Shown: piece after piece, positions 1-8,429 of the stretch | Numbering within the stretch: position 1 is the stretch's first letter | How the letters are laid out: every line of letters starts with the position of its first letter | Assembly (NCBI GenBank): GCA_947475225.1 | Contig: CANJMQ010000036.1 | Coordinates: forward strand, 1-38,075 | Length of the DNA stretch: 38,075 nucleotides | Reading direction: 5' to 3' | Source: Bradyrhizobiaceae bacterium | Lineage (GTDB): Bacteria > Pseudomonadota > Alphaproteobacteria > Rhizobiales > Aestuariivirgaceae | Program-made: the position numbers and the translations under genes | The notes under the pieces: model-generated | The model's input: only the letters and a program-made list of their open reading frames with translations | Database searches by the model: none | Told to the model about the DNA's origin: nothing

Positions 1-144
1 CACACGGTAGTTCATATATAAGTTCTCCCAGATTGTGGTGGAACGCATAAGCTGACACCCTCTCGACCGATGTGAACTCCGTGTTGTGACGAAATCGCAG
101 TAGCCCGAAAGGGCGCATTCGCTGCTCACGAAGGAAAACGTAGG
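1..144. other. Upstream region of the metalloprotease gene
   Basis: No gene is visible. The stretch ends with an AAGGA ribosome-binding sequence at about 131-135 that serves the gene starting at 145 or 151. An AT-rich patch near 13-25 could be part of a promoter, but no convincing -35/-10 pair was found. Confidence 0.4.
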
Positions 145-2190
145 TTGAAGATGGTTATGAGTATCAGGCGTGTTGTGCAGGTGTTGTCCGCTTCACTTGC
201 AGTGTTTTCTCTTCTTGCTATGACCGCCGACGTTCATGCACAGCAGATGACGCGCGAGCGCATCAGGCCAGCCTTCCCGATGATCAGCATTCCAGAGAGG
301 CAGTCCGGCGGCCAGGCCGCGATCGACCGCCTCGGCACCAGGCTGCCCGAAGTTGCCGGCTGGTATGGCAAGACCATCGACAAGCTGCGCGACCAGTTGC
401 TCTCCGACCGTGACGTGCGCATCGACGGCAAGGGCCGCATGTTCGTGGTCGAGGAAATGCAGGCGCCGCTGCCGGGCTCCACCTATGGCGCGCAGGACAA
501 CGTCATGAACGGCCAGCTGTCGCCGATCGACCAGACCTTTCTGCTGCACAGCAGGCCTGGAGCCAGCCGCACCATCTATCTGAATTTCGGTGGCGCCACG
601 ATCACCAACACGGCATGGAACGCGAACGGCAACACCATCACGGCAAAGCCGTTCGACATCGATGGCGTGCCCGGCGCCTTTTCAACCACCGAACTGCAGC
701 GCGTTCAGTACATCTGGCAGCGGGTTGCCGAAGACTACGCGCCCTTCGACGTCGACGTGACGACGGAGGCGCCCTCCCCCGACCGCCTGACGCGCACCGA
801 CAGCAATGACCAGGTTTTCGGCACGACGGTGGTCATCACCGACAACACGGGTGTCTATTCCTGCAGCTGCGGCGGCATCGCCTATGTCGGCGTCTTCAAC
901 GACACATCTGATCACTACAAACCGGCGCTCGTCTTCTACAACATGCTCGGCAAGGGCGACGAAAAGGCCGTGGCGGAAGCGATTTCACACGAGGCAGGCC
1001 ACAACATGGGCCTCAGCCACGATGGCACTTCGGGCACTTCCAGCACCGCCTATTACGGCGGGCAGAGCAGCGATCCGGTGACCGGCTGGGCGCCAATCAT
1101 GGGTGTTGGCTACTACAAGCCGGTCGTCCAGTTCAGCAAGGGCGAGTACGCGACCGCCAGCAACCAGGAAGATGACTTCGCGGTGGCCCAGAGCTATGGC
1201 CTGCCGCTACGCGCCGATGACTACGGCAACTCGATCTACACGGCATCGGTGTTCCCGGGCACCGGCGGCGGCACGGTGGACGGCGTCATCGAGCGGTCGG
1301 GCGATGCCGACGTGTTCTCGATCACCGCAGATGCCGGGGCCTTCTCCGCCTCGCTGTCGCCCGCCAACCGCTCTGCCAATGCCGACCTGGTGCTGACGCT
1401 GCTCGACAGTTCGGGCGCGGTTCTGGCAACCAGCAACCCGCAGAACGCCCTCAACGCTGCACTGGATTACCAGCTTCCGGTGGCCGGCACCTACTACATC
1501 GCCGTCCAGGCCACGGGTCAGGGCGACGCGGCCAGCTCCGGTTATTCGGCCTATGGCTCGGTTGGCAACTTCCGGCTCGCCACCAGCTTCCCCGCTGCAG
1601 GTGGTGCCGCGCCCAATGCGTTGCTGACCGCCAGCGCCTCGTCCGGCGTCGCTCCTGTCGCCATCACGCTTGATGCCAGCCAGTCGAACGACAGCGACGG
1701 CACGGTGAGCTTCTACTACTGGGACTTCGGCGACGGCACCGGCGACAGCTCGGGCACCCTGCAGTCAGTCACCAAGACCTATGCAACTGCCGGCAGCTAC
1801 AATGTGCGGCTGACGGTGGTGGACAACAGTGGATTCAGCGCCAGCACCATCCGGACCATCAACGTGGCCTCTGCGGCCTCCGTCAAGAGCGTGTCCGTCC
1901 GGACCATGAACCTTGCGCTGAAGGTGTCGCGGAAGGGTGCCGCCACCGCCAAGGGATCCATCATGGTCGTCAATCAGCTTGGCAATGCCGTGTCTGGCGC
2001 CGTGGTGACGGCGTCGTGGAGCGGCATCGTCAGCAAGTCCGCGGCGATCAAGACGAGGAGTGGCAAGGCCGCTTTCACCTCGCCGCCCACCGCCGCAAGC
2101 GGCTGCTACACGCTCACGGTCACCGGCATCACGCTGGCAGGCTACAGCTTCGACCAGAGCGCCCTGCCTACGACCCAGATCTGCCGCTGA
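145..2190 (+). CDS. Secreted metzincin-type zinc metalloprotease with PKD domain
   Basis: Probably an exported zinc endopeptidase. The N-terminus is a signal peptide with likely cleavage after VHA near residue 32. The zinc site is the extended metzincin motif HEAGHNMGLSH at residues 282-292, followed by an IMG Met-turn about 40 residues later. Residues about 355-480 resemble a pre-peptidase C-terminal (PPC) beta-sandwich, and 490-575 form a PKD domain with the typical WDFGDGT. The last 100 residues are an Ig-like tail that I cannot assign. The start is TTG at 145, with AAGGA 9 bases upstream; ATG at 151 or 157 is possible. The 3' end overlaps the convergent manB gene by 23 bases. Protease function is inferred from the motif; the substrate is unknown. 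Confidence 0.85.
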   Translation: MKMVMSIRRVVQVLSASLAVFSLLAMTADVHAQQMTRERIRPAFPMISIPERQSGGQAAIDRLGTRLPEVAGWYGKTIDKLRDQLLSDRDVRIDGKGRMFVVEEMQAPLPGSTYGAQDNVMNGQLSPIDQTFLLHSRPGASRTIYLNFGGATITNTAWNANGNTITAKPFDIDGVPGAFSTTELQRVQYIWQRVAEDYAPFDVDVTTEAPSPDRLTRTDSNDQVFGTTVVITDNTGVYSCSCGGIAYVGVFNDTSDHYKPALVFYNMLGKGDEKAVAEAISHEAGHNMGLSHDGTSGTSSTAYYGGQSSDPVTGWAPIMGVGYYKPVVQFSKGEYATASNQEDDFAVAQSYGLPLRADDYGNSIYTASVFPGTGGGTVDGVIERSGDADVFSITADAGAFSASLSPANRSANADLVLTLLDSSGAVLATSNPQNALNAALDYQLPVAGTYYIAVQATGQGDAASSGYSAYGSVGNFRLATSFPAAGGAAPNALLTASASSGVAPVAITLDASQSNDSDGTVSFYYWDFGDGTGDSSGTLQSVTKTYATAGSYNVRLTVVDNSGFSASTIRTINVASAASVKSVSVRTMNLALKVSRKGAATAKGSIMVVNQLGNAVSGAVVTASWSGIVSKSAAIKTRSGKAAFTSPPTAASGCYTLTVTGITLAGYSFDQSALPTTQICR

Positions 2191-3610
2191 GCAATTGCGC
2201 CAGCCGGGAGAGACAGGTGCTGCACAGGCGCTCTGCCCTTTCGGCGGTCTCGGCTTCGGCATAGCAGCGCAGTTCCGGAGCATTGCCGGACGGCCTGACA
2301 TGCAGGATGTCGCCGCTCTTCAGCGTGGCGCGCAGGCCATCGGTGCGATCGACCGCCACCGGAGTCTCACCGAACAATCTCTCCATCCCCGCGGCAGACT
2401 CATCGGCACTTGCGAGAAGCGCCCGGCAGTCGGCGGGATTAATGTCCTGCAGGCGGCCACTGGCGCTGTGGCGTGATGGCAATCCGGCCTGCAGCCCGGA
2501 CACAGCGCAGCCGCGCCGGCGCGCCGCGCTCAGCACGAGCAGCATGGGCAGCACCGCATCGCGGGTGGCCAGGGCGCCCAGCGGCTCCCGGCCCACCATT
2601 GCCGGCGAACCGAGCAGGAAGCCGCCATTCGCCTCGAAGCCGACCACCGGGTGATGCACTGCATCCTGCATCGCGGCGATGACATGGGGAGAGCCGATAC
2701 GGGTCCGCCGCACCTCTGTGAACAGGCCCGAAGCTTCCAGCGCGGTCGTGCTGTTAACCGGCGTCACCACCGTGCCAGCGTGCAATTCCCGCGCACAAAG
2801 CAGGCCGAGCATGTCACCGCGCAGCCATTGGCCGTTCTCGTCGGCGATCAATGGCCGGTCGGCATCACCGTCCGTGGTCACGATAGCGTCTAGCTGCAGC
2901 TCGGCGGCCCATTGCTGCGCCAGCGCGCGATCCGCCTCGCGCACCGCCTCGGTATCGATCGCAACGAAGTCCTCGCTACGGGCAAGTCCGATTGTTTCCG
3001 CCCCGAGCCCGCGGAACAGGTCGTGCAGCAGATCCCGCGCCACCGAAGAATGTTCATAGACGCCGATCCGCAGTCCCTGAAGCGCCTGCGCGCCGAATGC
3101 CCGGCGATAGCGGTCGATGTAAAGCGACAGCGGCTGCGAATCGACCGGCGGCAAGGCCGCGGGTGGCACGTCATCGAGCGGCCCTTCGACGTGAAAGGCA
3201 AGGATGCGCTGCTCGTCGTCTTTCGAGATTTCGCCTTCCGCGCGGTAGAACTTCATGCCGTTGCGGTCGAAGGGAATGTGGCTGCCGGTGACCATGATGG
3301 CCGGTAACCCAAGCGTCTCCGCTGCAAGGGCAAGCGCCGGCGTCGGCAGCACACCGGCATTGATGGTGGCAACCCCCATGCGCCGCGCCGCATCATGGCA
3401 GGCTGCTGCGATGGCGGGGCTGCTGGGCCGCAGGTCATGGCCGATCAGCAAGGCCTTCGGCTTGCCGTCCAGCATCGCGAGAAAGGCGAAGACATAGGCC
3501 CTGCACAGGCCGGGTGTCAGGCTGGTCACCAGGCCACGCACGCCACTGGTGCCGAAGCCCGCGCCCGCCGCGCTGGCAATCTCGCCGAGGCGCCGCGTGC
3601 TGGCACTCAT
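2168..3610 (-). CDS. manB: Phosphomannomutase (phosphohexomutase family)
   Basis: Interconverts mannose-6-phosphate and mannose-1-phosphate in the cytoplasm, the step before GDP-mannose synthesis. The phosphoserine loop is TGSHIP (Ser110), the Mg2+ loop is DGDADR (247-252), and a sugar-binding EANGG lies near residue 325. The N-terminal FGTSGVRG is also typical. The 480-residue length is normal for the family. It follows manC with a gap of only 6 bases, so the two are almost certainly co-transcribed for exopolysaccharide or LPS mannose supply. Dual use on glucose phosphates is possible in this family and cannot be excluded from sequence. Confidence 0.92.
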   Translation of the reverse strand: MSASTRRLGEIASAAGAGFGTSGVRGLVTSLTPGLCRAYVFAFLAMLDGKPKALLIGHDLRPSSPAIAAACHDAARRMGVATINAGVLPTPALALAAETLGLPAIMVTGSHIPFDRNGMKFYRAEGEISKDDEQRILAFHVEGPLDDVPPAALPPVDSQPLSLYIDRYRRAFGAQALQGLRIGVYEHSSVARDLLHDLFRGLGAETIGLARSEDFVAIDTEAVREADRALAQQWAAELQLDAIVTTDGDADRPLIADENGQWLRGDMLGLLCARELHAGTVVTPVNSTTALEASGLFTEVRRTRIGSPHVIAAMQDAVHHPVVGFEANGGFLLGSPAMVGREPLGALATRDAVLPMLLVLSAARRRGCAVSGLQAGLPSRHSASGRLQDINPADCRALLASADESAAGMERLFGETPVAVDRTDGLRATLKSGDILHVRPSGNAPELRCYAEAETAERAERLCSTCLSRLAQLLSGRSGS

Positions 3611-3616
3611 GCCGGG

Positions 3617-5062
3617 CTACTGCCGCGCATAGACGTCCTCGTAGCGGATGATGTCGTCTTCGCCGAAATAGCTGCCCGTCTGCACCTCGATCAGCACCAT
3701 CGGCTTGTCACCGGGGTTTTCGAGCCGGTGCTTCTCACCGAGCGGAATGTAGACGGACTGGTTCTCGCTCACCAGCTTGACGCTGTCGCCCACCGTGACG
3801 CGCGCCGTTCCTTCCACGACAATCCAATGTTCGGCGCGATGGCGGTGCGACTGCAGCGACAGCGCGCCGCCGGGCAGCACCACGATGCGCTTCACCTTGA
3901 AGCGCTCACCATTGGCCAGGGTCTCGAACCAGCCCCACGGCCTGCGGTCGCTGCGGAAGGACGTGGCTTGCGCCACCTTCCGCTCCTTCATCGCCTCGAC
4001 CGCATCCTTGACGCGCTGTGCGTCCGACTTGCGCGCCACCAGCACCGCGTCCGGCATGGCAATCGCGACGATGCCGTCCAGCCCGATGCCCACCAGCTGC
4101 AGCCCGTCATCCTCGGAGCGCAGCAGGCTGTCGCGGCAGTCGAGTGCCAGCACATGGCCCTCCTGCACAACGCCATCGGCTCCCGGCGTACCCTCGCTCC
4201 AGATCGCCGCCCAGCCACCGAGATCGGTCCAGCCGCCCGCGTAAGGAACGGCCCACAGATCCGACGACCGCTCCATGATCGCATAATCGATGGAGATGGA
4301 CTCGACCGCCTCCCAGGCATCAGGCGCCAGCCTCAGGAACGAGAGGTCGGGCTTCGCGTCGTCCACGGCGCGCGTCACCGGCGGCACAAGCCCCGGTGCA
4401 AGGTTCGCAAAGGCACCGATCATCACGTCGCTGCGGAACAGGAAGATGCCGGCATTCCAGAGATGCCGCCCGGACGACAGCATGTCCTGGGCCGCCGCTA
4501 GGTCGGGTTTCTCGACAAAGCGCCGGAGCGGGGCGGCCTCGCCCGCTGCGGCCGTGCCCGCAAGCTCGAGATAGCCATATCCCGTCTCCGGCGCATGGGG
4601 CGTGATCCCGAACGTGACGGTGCCGCCGTGAGCCGCACGCCCGGCCGCGGTCGAAACGGCAAGCCGGAATGACGCAGGATCGGGCATCAGGTGGTCAGAG
4701 GGCGCCACCAGCACGAGCGCGCCGGGCGACTGCCTCTCGAGCCACAAGGTGGCGGCGAGGACTGCCGGTGCCGTGTTGCGCGGCGCAGGCTCGATCAGCA
4801 CGGCGGCAGGCGTAATGCCGACGGCCGCCAGCTGCTCGCGCACCACGAAGCGGAAATCCGCCGACGTGACGACCACCGGATTGGCAAAGCCCGCGCCCGA
4901 CAGACGCCGCGCCGTTGCCTGAAAAAGACTTTCCTGACCCACAAGGCGGGAAAACTGCTTGGGGAAACTCTGCCGTGAGACTGGCCAGAGCCGCGTGCCC
5001 GAACCGCCGCAGAGAATGACCGGATGAATGGGCCTGTCCGTTTTCGCCGTCATGTCCACCAA
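3617..5062 (-). CDS. manC: Mannose-1-phosphate guanylyltransferase / mannose-6-phosphate isomerase
   Basis: Bifunctional type II enzyme. The N-terminal nucleotidyltransferase makes GDP-mannose from mannose-1-phosphate and GTP, and the C-terminal cupin isomerises fructose-6-phosphate to mannose-6-phosphate. The pyrophosphorylase signature GGSGTRLWP is at residues 19-27, with the FPKQ motif just after and FVEKPD in mid-protein. The cupin metal region QSHRHRAEHW lies near residue 410. I chose the TTG start at 5062 because GGAG sits 7 bases upstream of it; GTG 5059 and ATG 5053 are in frame with poorer spacing. It is first in an operon with manB and divergent from a winged-helix regulator, which suggests local control. 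Confidence 0.93.
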   Translation of the reverse strand: MVDMTAKTDRPIHPVILCGGSGTRLWPVSRQSFPKQFSRLVGQESLFQATARRLSGAGFANPVVVTSADFRFVVREQLAAVGITPAAVLIEPAPRNTAPAVLAATLWLERQSPGALVLVAPSDHLMPDPASFRLAVSTAAGRAAHGGTVTFGITPHAPETGYGYLELAGTAAAGEAAPLRRFVEKPDLAAAQDMLSSGRHLWNAGIFLFRSDVMIGAFANLAPGLVPPVTRAVDDAKPDLSFLRLAPDAWEAVESISIDYAIMERSSDLWAVPYAGGWTDLGGWAAIWSEGTPGADGVVQEGHVLALDCRDSLLRSEDDGLQLVGIGLDGIVAIAMPDAVLVARKSDAQRVKDAVEAMKERKVAQATSFRSDRRPWGWFETLANGERFKVKRIVVLPGGALSLQSHRHRAEHWIVVEGTARVTVGDSVKLVSENQSVYIPLGEKHRLENPGDKPMVLIEVQTGSYFGEDDIIRYEDVYARQ

Positions 5063-5425
5063 TAATCTGCTCCGAATCTCCGACAGCTTACCGCGGTTGC
5101 GGTCGCCGGAGTGTTAAATGAGCCTCTGTCATCAGGCAAGCCGAGGCTCCCCGGCAAATTCCCCAAGGGCACATTCACTTCTGCAAATAACAGTTTCTAC
5201 CCTTGATTGCAGGCCGGGAAATTTCCCTTCGGGTCTCTGCCGCTATCATCCAAAGTCCGACACTGCTCAAAATTTAATATAGAAAACACTATTTCTCAAT
5301 CATCGGCTATAATTCATCAGCTATGATGTTGTAACCACGCAATCACGTGCTATGATGCAACGGTCTTCGCGAAGCAGGAAAATGACAACTCACCTTCGGA
5401 AGCCGACGGCAGCGAGCAGAGCACT
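5063..5425. other. Divergent intergenic region with repeated GCTATnAT motif
   Basis: No gene. AT-rich compared with the flanks, so likely to hold the promoters of manC (minus) and the winged-helix gene (plus). The nonamer GCTATCATC is at 5242, GCTATAATT at 5306, and GCTATGATG at 5320 and 5350. All are on the plus strand, which could make them operator sites for the adjacent regulator. Confidence 0.45.
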
Positions 5426-5779
5426 GTGGACAAGAACCAGCTTATTTTCAGAATAAACCGCGTCGTGCGCAGCATCGAGGCGACGTCGGGCCTCGACGAG
5501 CTCGATATTTCCGCCCGTGCAATCCTGAGCTTCATCGGCGAGGCCGAAGCAGAACAGCGCACGCTGAATGTTTCGGATGTTGTGAAGGGCCCAGGTTTTG
5601 GCACCGCGCCGACTGTTTATTCCCGCCTGGCCGAACTCGAGAAGGCGGGCTGGATCAAGAGTACGCCAGACCCGCGGGATGGCCGCGCCAAGCAGGTTCT
5701 TCTCACCGCACGTGCGCGCCGTATCTATTCCAAGATGTCGAGCGAAACCCAGAAACTGCTGTCCGGTCAGCGGGCCTGA
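5426..5779 (+). CDS. Small winged-helix (MarR-like) DNA-binding protein
   Basis: A 117-residue protein with a predicted winged helix-turn-helix. Residues about 25-100 contain a helical region, then TAPTVYSRLAELEKAGWI, which matches the recognition helix and start of the wing in MarR-like proteins, and a wing with PDPRDGRAK before a beta strand (QVLLT). It is shorter than a full MarR protein and lacks an obvious ligand domain, so it may act as a simple DNA-binding dimer. The start is GTG at 5426 with a weak upstream GAG. It is divergent from manC, so mannose or exopolysaccharide genes are the natural first targets; that is inference. Confidence 0.75.
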   Translation: MDKNQLIFRINRVVRSIEATSGLDELDISARAILSFIGEAEAEQRTLNVSDVVKGPGFGTAPTVYSRLAELEKAGWIKSTPDPRDGRAKQVLLTARARRIYSKMSSETQKLLSGQRA

Positions 5780-6128
5780 CATTTCGCCGAGATCTTACTC
5801 CTGCGACAGAACCGCAGCACCAGAAAGACAAGCATAAGGGCCAGGAAGATGCCGCTGGTCCTGATGGCGACTTGGTGGCTTTCGGGATGCAACCCGCCCC
5901 GCAGCAGATGTTGCGGCAATGATACCCTTGACCAGGACCTGCTCTCTCAAGCGCCATCCCTCATCGTCATCGCAACGCAGGCTTGATGCGGAGAAATTGT
6001 AAAATTTCTCTTTTTCAAATGATAAAATACTATGACGCATTCAAAACTTATATGGATCAGGCATTTTACTGGGGTCCTATGAGTCAAAACACAACCGGAT
6101 ATGCCCGTCCATCAATCGCGCCTCGCTA
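5780..6128. other. Gene-free gap between convergent genes
   Basis: No supportable gene. The stretch 5990-6060 is notably AT-rich and unlike the flanking coding DNA. Short reading frames here lack ribosome-binding sites and resemble no known family. Confidence 0.4.
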
Positions 6129-7175
6129 TCAGCCATCGAGTTCGCCGACCTGAGGCCCCCACGTATCTGACAGCGCGAAGCCCTTCACGAACGGGTCCAC
6201 CGGATCGATGCGCAGTTCTTCGCGCCCATAGACCCAGGCTTCGCCGGTGATGCGCGGCAACACCGCCTTGAGGTTTCCCACCGCTGCCTCACCGATCATC
6301 TCGGCCCTGAAGGTGCCACCGATGATCGAGCGCGAGATGCGGCTGTCACCGGTCTTCACCAGCCCCCGCGCATGCAGCACCGCGAGGTTTGCGGAAGAGC
6401 CGGTGCCGCAGGGGCTGCGGTCGACGCGCCCGGGCTTGAGCGTGGTACAGGTCCGCACTGCGCCATCGGCGTCATGGTCGCGGAACATGACATAGGCAAT
6501 CTCGTCGAGGCCCGCGATCTCGGGGTGAGCCACCGTGACCTGCTGCTTCAGCAGTGCCTTGATCTCGATCCCGGCCTCGGCCAGCGCGCGGGCATTGTCT
6601 GGCACAATCGAAAGCCCGATCTGTTGCACGTCCACCAGCGCATAGAACACGCCGCCAAAGGCGATATCGGCGCGGATCGTTCCCCACTTCGGCGTCTTCA
6701 CCGCCTGGTCGAGTTGCAGCACGAAGGCCGGAACATTGTCGAGGCTCACGGAAAGGCAGCGCCCGTGCTTGCAATGCGCACGCGCCGTGATGAGGCCCGC
6801 CGCAGTGTCGAGCTTCACCACCGTCTCAGGCTCCACCATCTTCACACGGCCCGACTCGAGCAGTGCTGTCACCACGCAGATGCAGTTGGAGCCCGACATC
6901 GGGTGCGCCTTGTCCGCCTGGAGTACAATGAAGGCGGCATCCGCATCAGGCCGCGTTGGTGGCAGCAACAGGTTCACCGTCATCGCCACATGGGCGCGCG
7001 GCTCGAAGGTGACGAAGCGGCGGAGCGAGTCGTCCACGCTGTTGATATGGTTCATCTTGTCAAGGATGGTGGCCCCCGGAATCTCCGGCGCACCGCTGAC
7101 GATCACCTTGCCGATCTCGCCCTGGGCATGCACCAGCAGAAGTTCGAGGCTGTCGTTCCACATGTGTACGTGCAT
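6129..7175 (-). CDS. hypRE: Hydroxyproline 2-epimerase (proline racemase family), Ser/Cys variant
   Basis: Expected to convert trans-4-hydroxy-L-proline to cis-4-hydroxy-D-proline, the first step of hydroxyproline catabolism. The 348-residue length, the FGGVFYALVD segment and SPCGTG (Cys256) place it in the proline racemase superfamily. The first active-site motif, usually MCGHG, reads MSGSN (Ser94), so one catalytic Cys is replaced. The reading frame is open upstream, but ATG 7175 is the start because a strong AAGGAGG lies just before it. It is the last gene of a three-gene operon; the ribosome-binding site lies in the 14-base gap after the dehydrogenase. A hydroxyproline dehydratase activity is the main alternative. 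Confidence 0.85.
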   Translation of the reverse strand: MHVHMWNDSLELLLVHAQGEIGKVIVSGAPEIPGATILDKMNHINSVDDSLRRFVTFEPRAHVAMTVNLLLPPTRPDADAAFIVLQADKAHPMSGSNCICVVTALLESGRVKMVEPETVVKLDTAAGLITARAHCKHGRCLSVSLDNVPAFVLQLDQAVKTPKWGTIRADIAFGGVFYALVDVQQIGLSIVPDNARALAEAGIEIKALLKQQVTVAHPEIAGLDEIAYVMFRDHDADGAVRTCTTLKPGRVDRSPCGTGSSANLAVLHARGLVKTGDSRISRSIIGGTFRAEMIGEAAVGNLKAVLPRITGEAWVYGREELRIDPVDPFVKGFALSDTWGPQVGELDG

Positions 7176-7189
7176 GGGGACATCCTCCT

Positions 7190-8422
7190 TCAGAAACGGT
7201 CGACGCGATAGGGCTTCATGTCGACGGGCGGTGTCGCCCCCGTCATGAGATCGGCCATCAGCCGCGCATTGGTCGCGGCATAGGTGAGACCCAGATGGCC
7301 ATGGCCCGTCGCATAGAACAGGCCCCTGGTCTTTGCGGAGGCTGACATCACTGGCACCGTGTCCGGAAACGCCGGCCGGTGGCCCATCCACTCGGTGAAG
7401 TCCTCGCACTGCAGGTTCGGCAGCGCTTCCTTTGCCCGCTTCACCGTTACCTTGGAGCGGCGGTAGTCCGGGGCCGCATCGATGCCCGCCATCTCCACCG
7501 TGCCACCGACGCGGATGCCGCCCGCTGTCGGCGTCACCATGAAGGCGCGCGCCGGCCAGATGATCGAATGTTTCATCGCGATGCCCGGCGCCATGATCTG
7601 CGTGTGATAGCCGCGTTCGGTTTCGAGCGGGATCGGCTCGCCCAGCTGTTTTGCCAGCTTCGCGGAATGCACACCCGCCGCGATCACCACCTCGTCGGCA
7701 GCGATGCGGCGGCCATCCTTCAGCAGCACGGCGCGCATCGCAGCACCGCGCTCGAAGCCAACCACCTCGCCCTGCTCGATCTTGCCACCCAGTTCACGCA
7801 AGCGCAGGGCGAGCTTCACCACGAGCTGGTAGGGATTCTTCATCGAGCGGTTCTGCGGGAACAGCACCGCAAGCCCGATCTTGTCGGAGAGTTCCGGCTC
7901 CAGCGCCTTGATGGCCTGCCGCCCGATCACGTCATGCGGGAAACCGAAGCGCTCGAGAATCTCGATGTGTTCGCGGTCGGCCTTGAACTCGGCTTCGTCG
8001 GTGTAGAGCGAAAGGCAGCCCGCCTCGGACAATTCGCTTTCAAGGCCCGTCTCCCTCAGCAGCGGCAGCAGGTCATCATGGACGCGCTGGCACAGGGCAG
8101 CGCCCTGCGCCTCCAGCTCGCGCAGCTTCGCAGGCCGCGACGCCGCGATGAAGCGCAGGAACCATGGCGTGAGCTTCGGCATGTAGGCAGGGCGCACGCG
8201 CACCGGACCTTCCGCGTCCAGCATCCAGCCCGGAATCTGCTTCCACACCGCAGGCCGCGAGGCCGGCATGAACTCGGTGACGGCGATGGAGGCCATGTTG
8301 CCGTAGGAGGCACCAGTGCCGGGCTGATCGCGCTCGATCAGCACCACGTTGCGGCCACGCCTCTGCAGCGCATAGGCCAGCGTCGTGCCGATGATGCCGG
8401 CGCCGATGACAGCTGTGGTCAT
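7190..8422 (-). CDS. hypO: FAD-dependent D-amino acid (D-hydroxyproline) dehydrogenase
   Basis: DadA-like flavoprotein expected to oxidise cis-4-hydroxy-D-proline to pyrroline-4-hydroxy-2-carboxylate, passing electrons to the respiratory chain. The N-terminal FAD-binding Rossmann motif is GAGIIG (residues 7-12), followed by the acidic end of strand 2 in LIERD. GASYGN matches the family's second FAD contact, and the C-terminal ATGHGHLGLT is the usual FAD-closing segment. The length (410) is normal. It sits 7 bases after the deaminase gene and 14 before the epimerase gene, so translation is probably coupled. D-hydroxyproline specificity comes from context; sequence alone says D-amino acid dehydrogenase. 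Confidence 0.85.
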   Translation of the reverse strand: MTTAVIGAGIIGTTLAYALQRRGRNVVLIERDQPGTGASYGNMASIAVTEFMPASRPAVWKQIPGWMLDAEGPVRVRPAYMPKLTPWFLRFIAASRPAKLRELEAQGAALCQRVHDDLLPLLRETGLESELSEAGCLSLYTDEAEFKADREHIEILERFGFPHDVIGRQAIKALEPELSDKIGLAVLFPQNRSMKNPYQLVVKLALRLRELGGKIEQGEVVGFERGAAMRAVLLKDGRRIAADEVVIAAGVHSAKLAKQLGEPIPLETERGYHTQIMAPGIAMKHSIIWPARAFMVTPTAGGIRVGGTVEMAGIDAAPDYRRSKVTVKRAKEALPNLQCEDFTEWMGHRPAFPDTVPVMSASAKTRGLFYATGHGHLGLTYAATNARLMADLMTGATPPVDMKPYRVDRF

Positions 8423-8429
8423 GCGGATA

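Noticed and set aside
5795-6040. Short minus-strand frames between the winged-helix gene and the epimerase
   Set aside because: No start signals, no family resemblance, and mixed composition.
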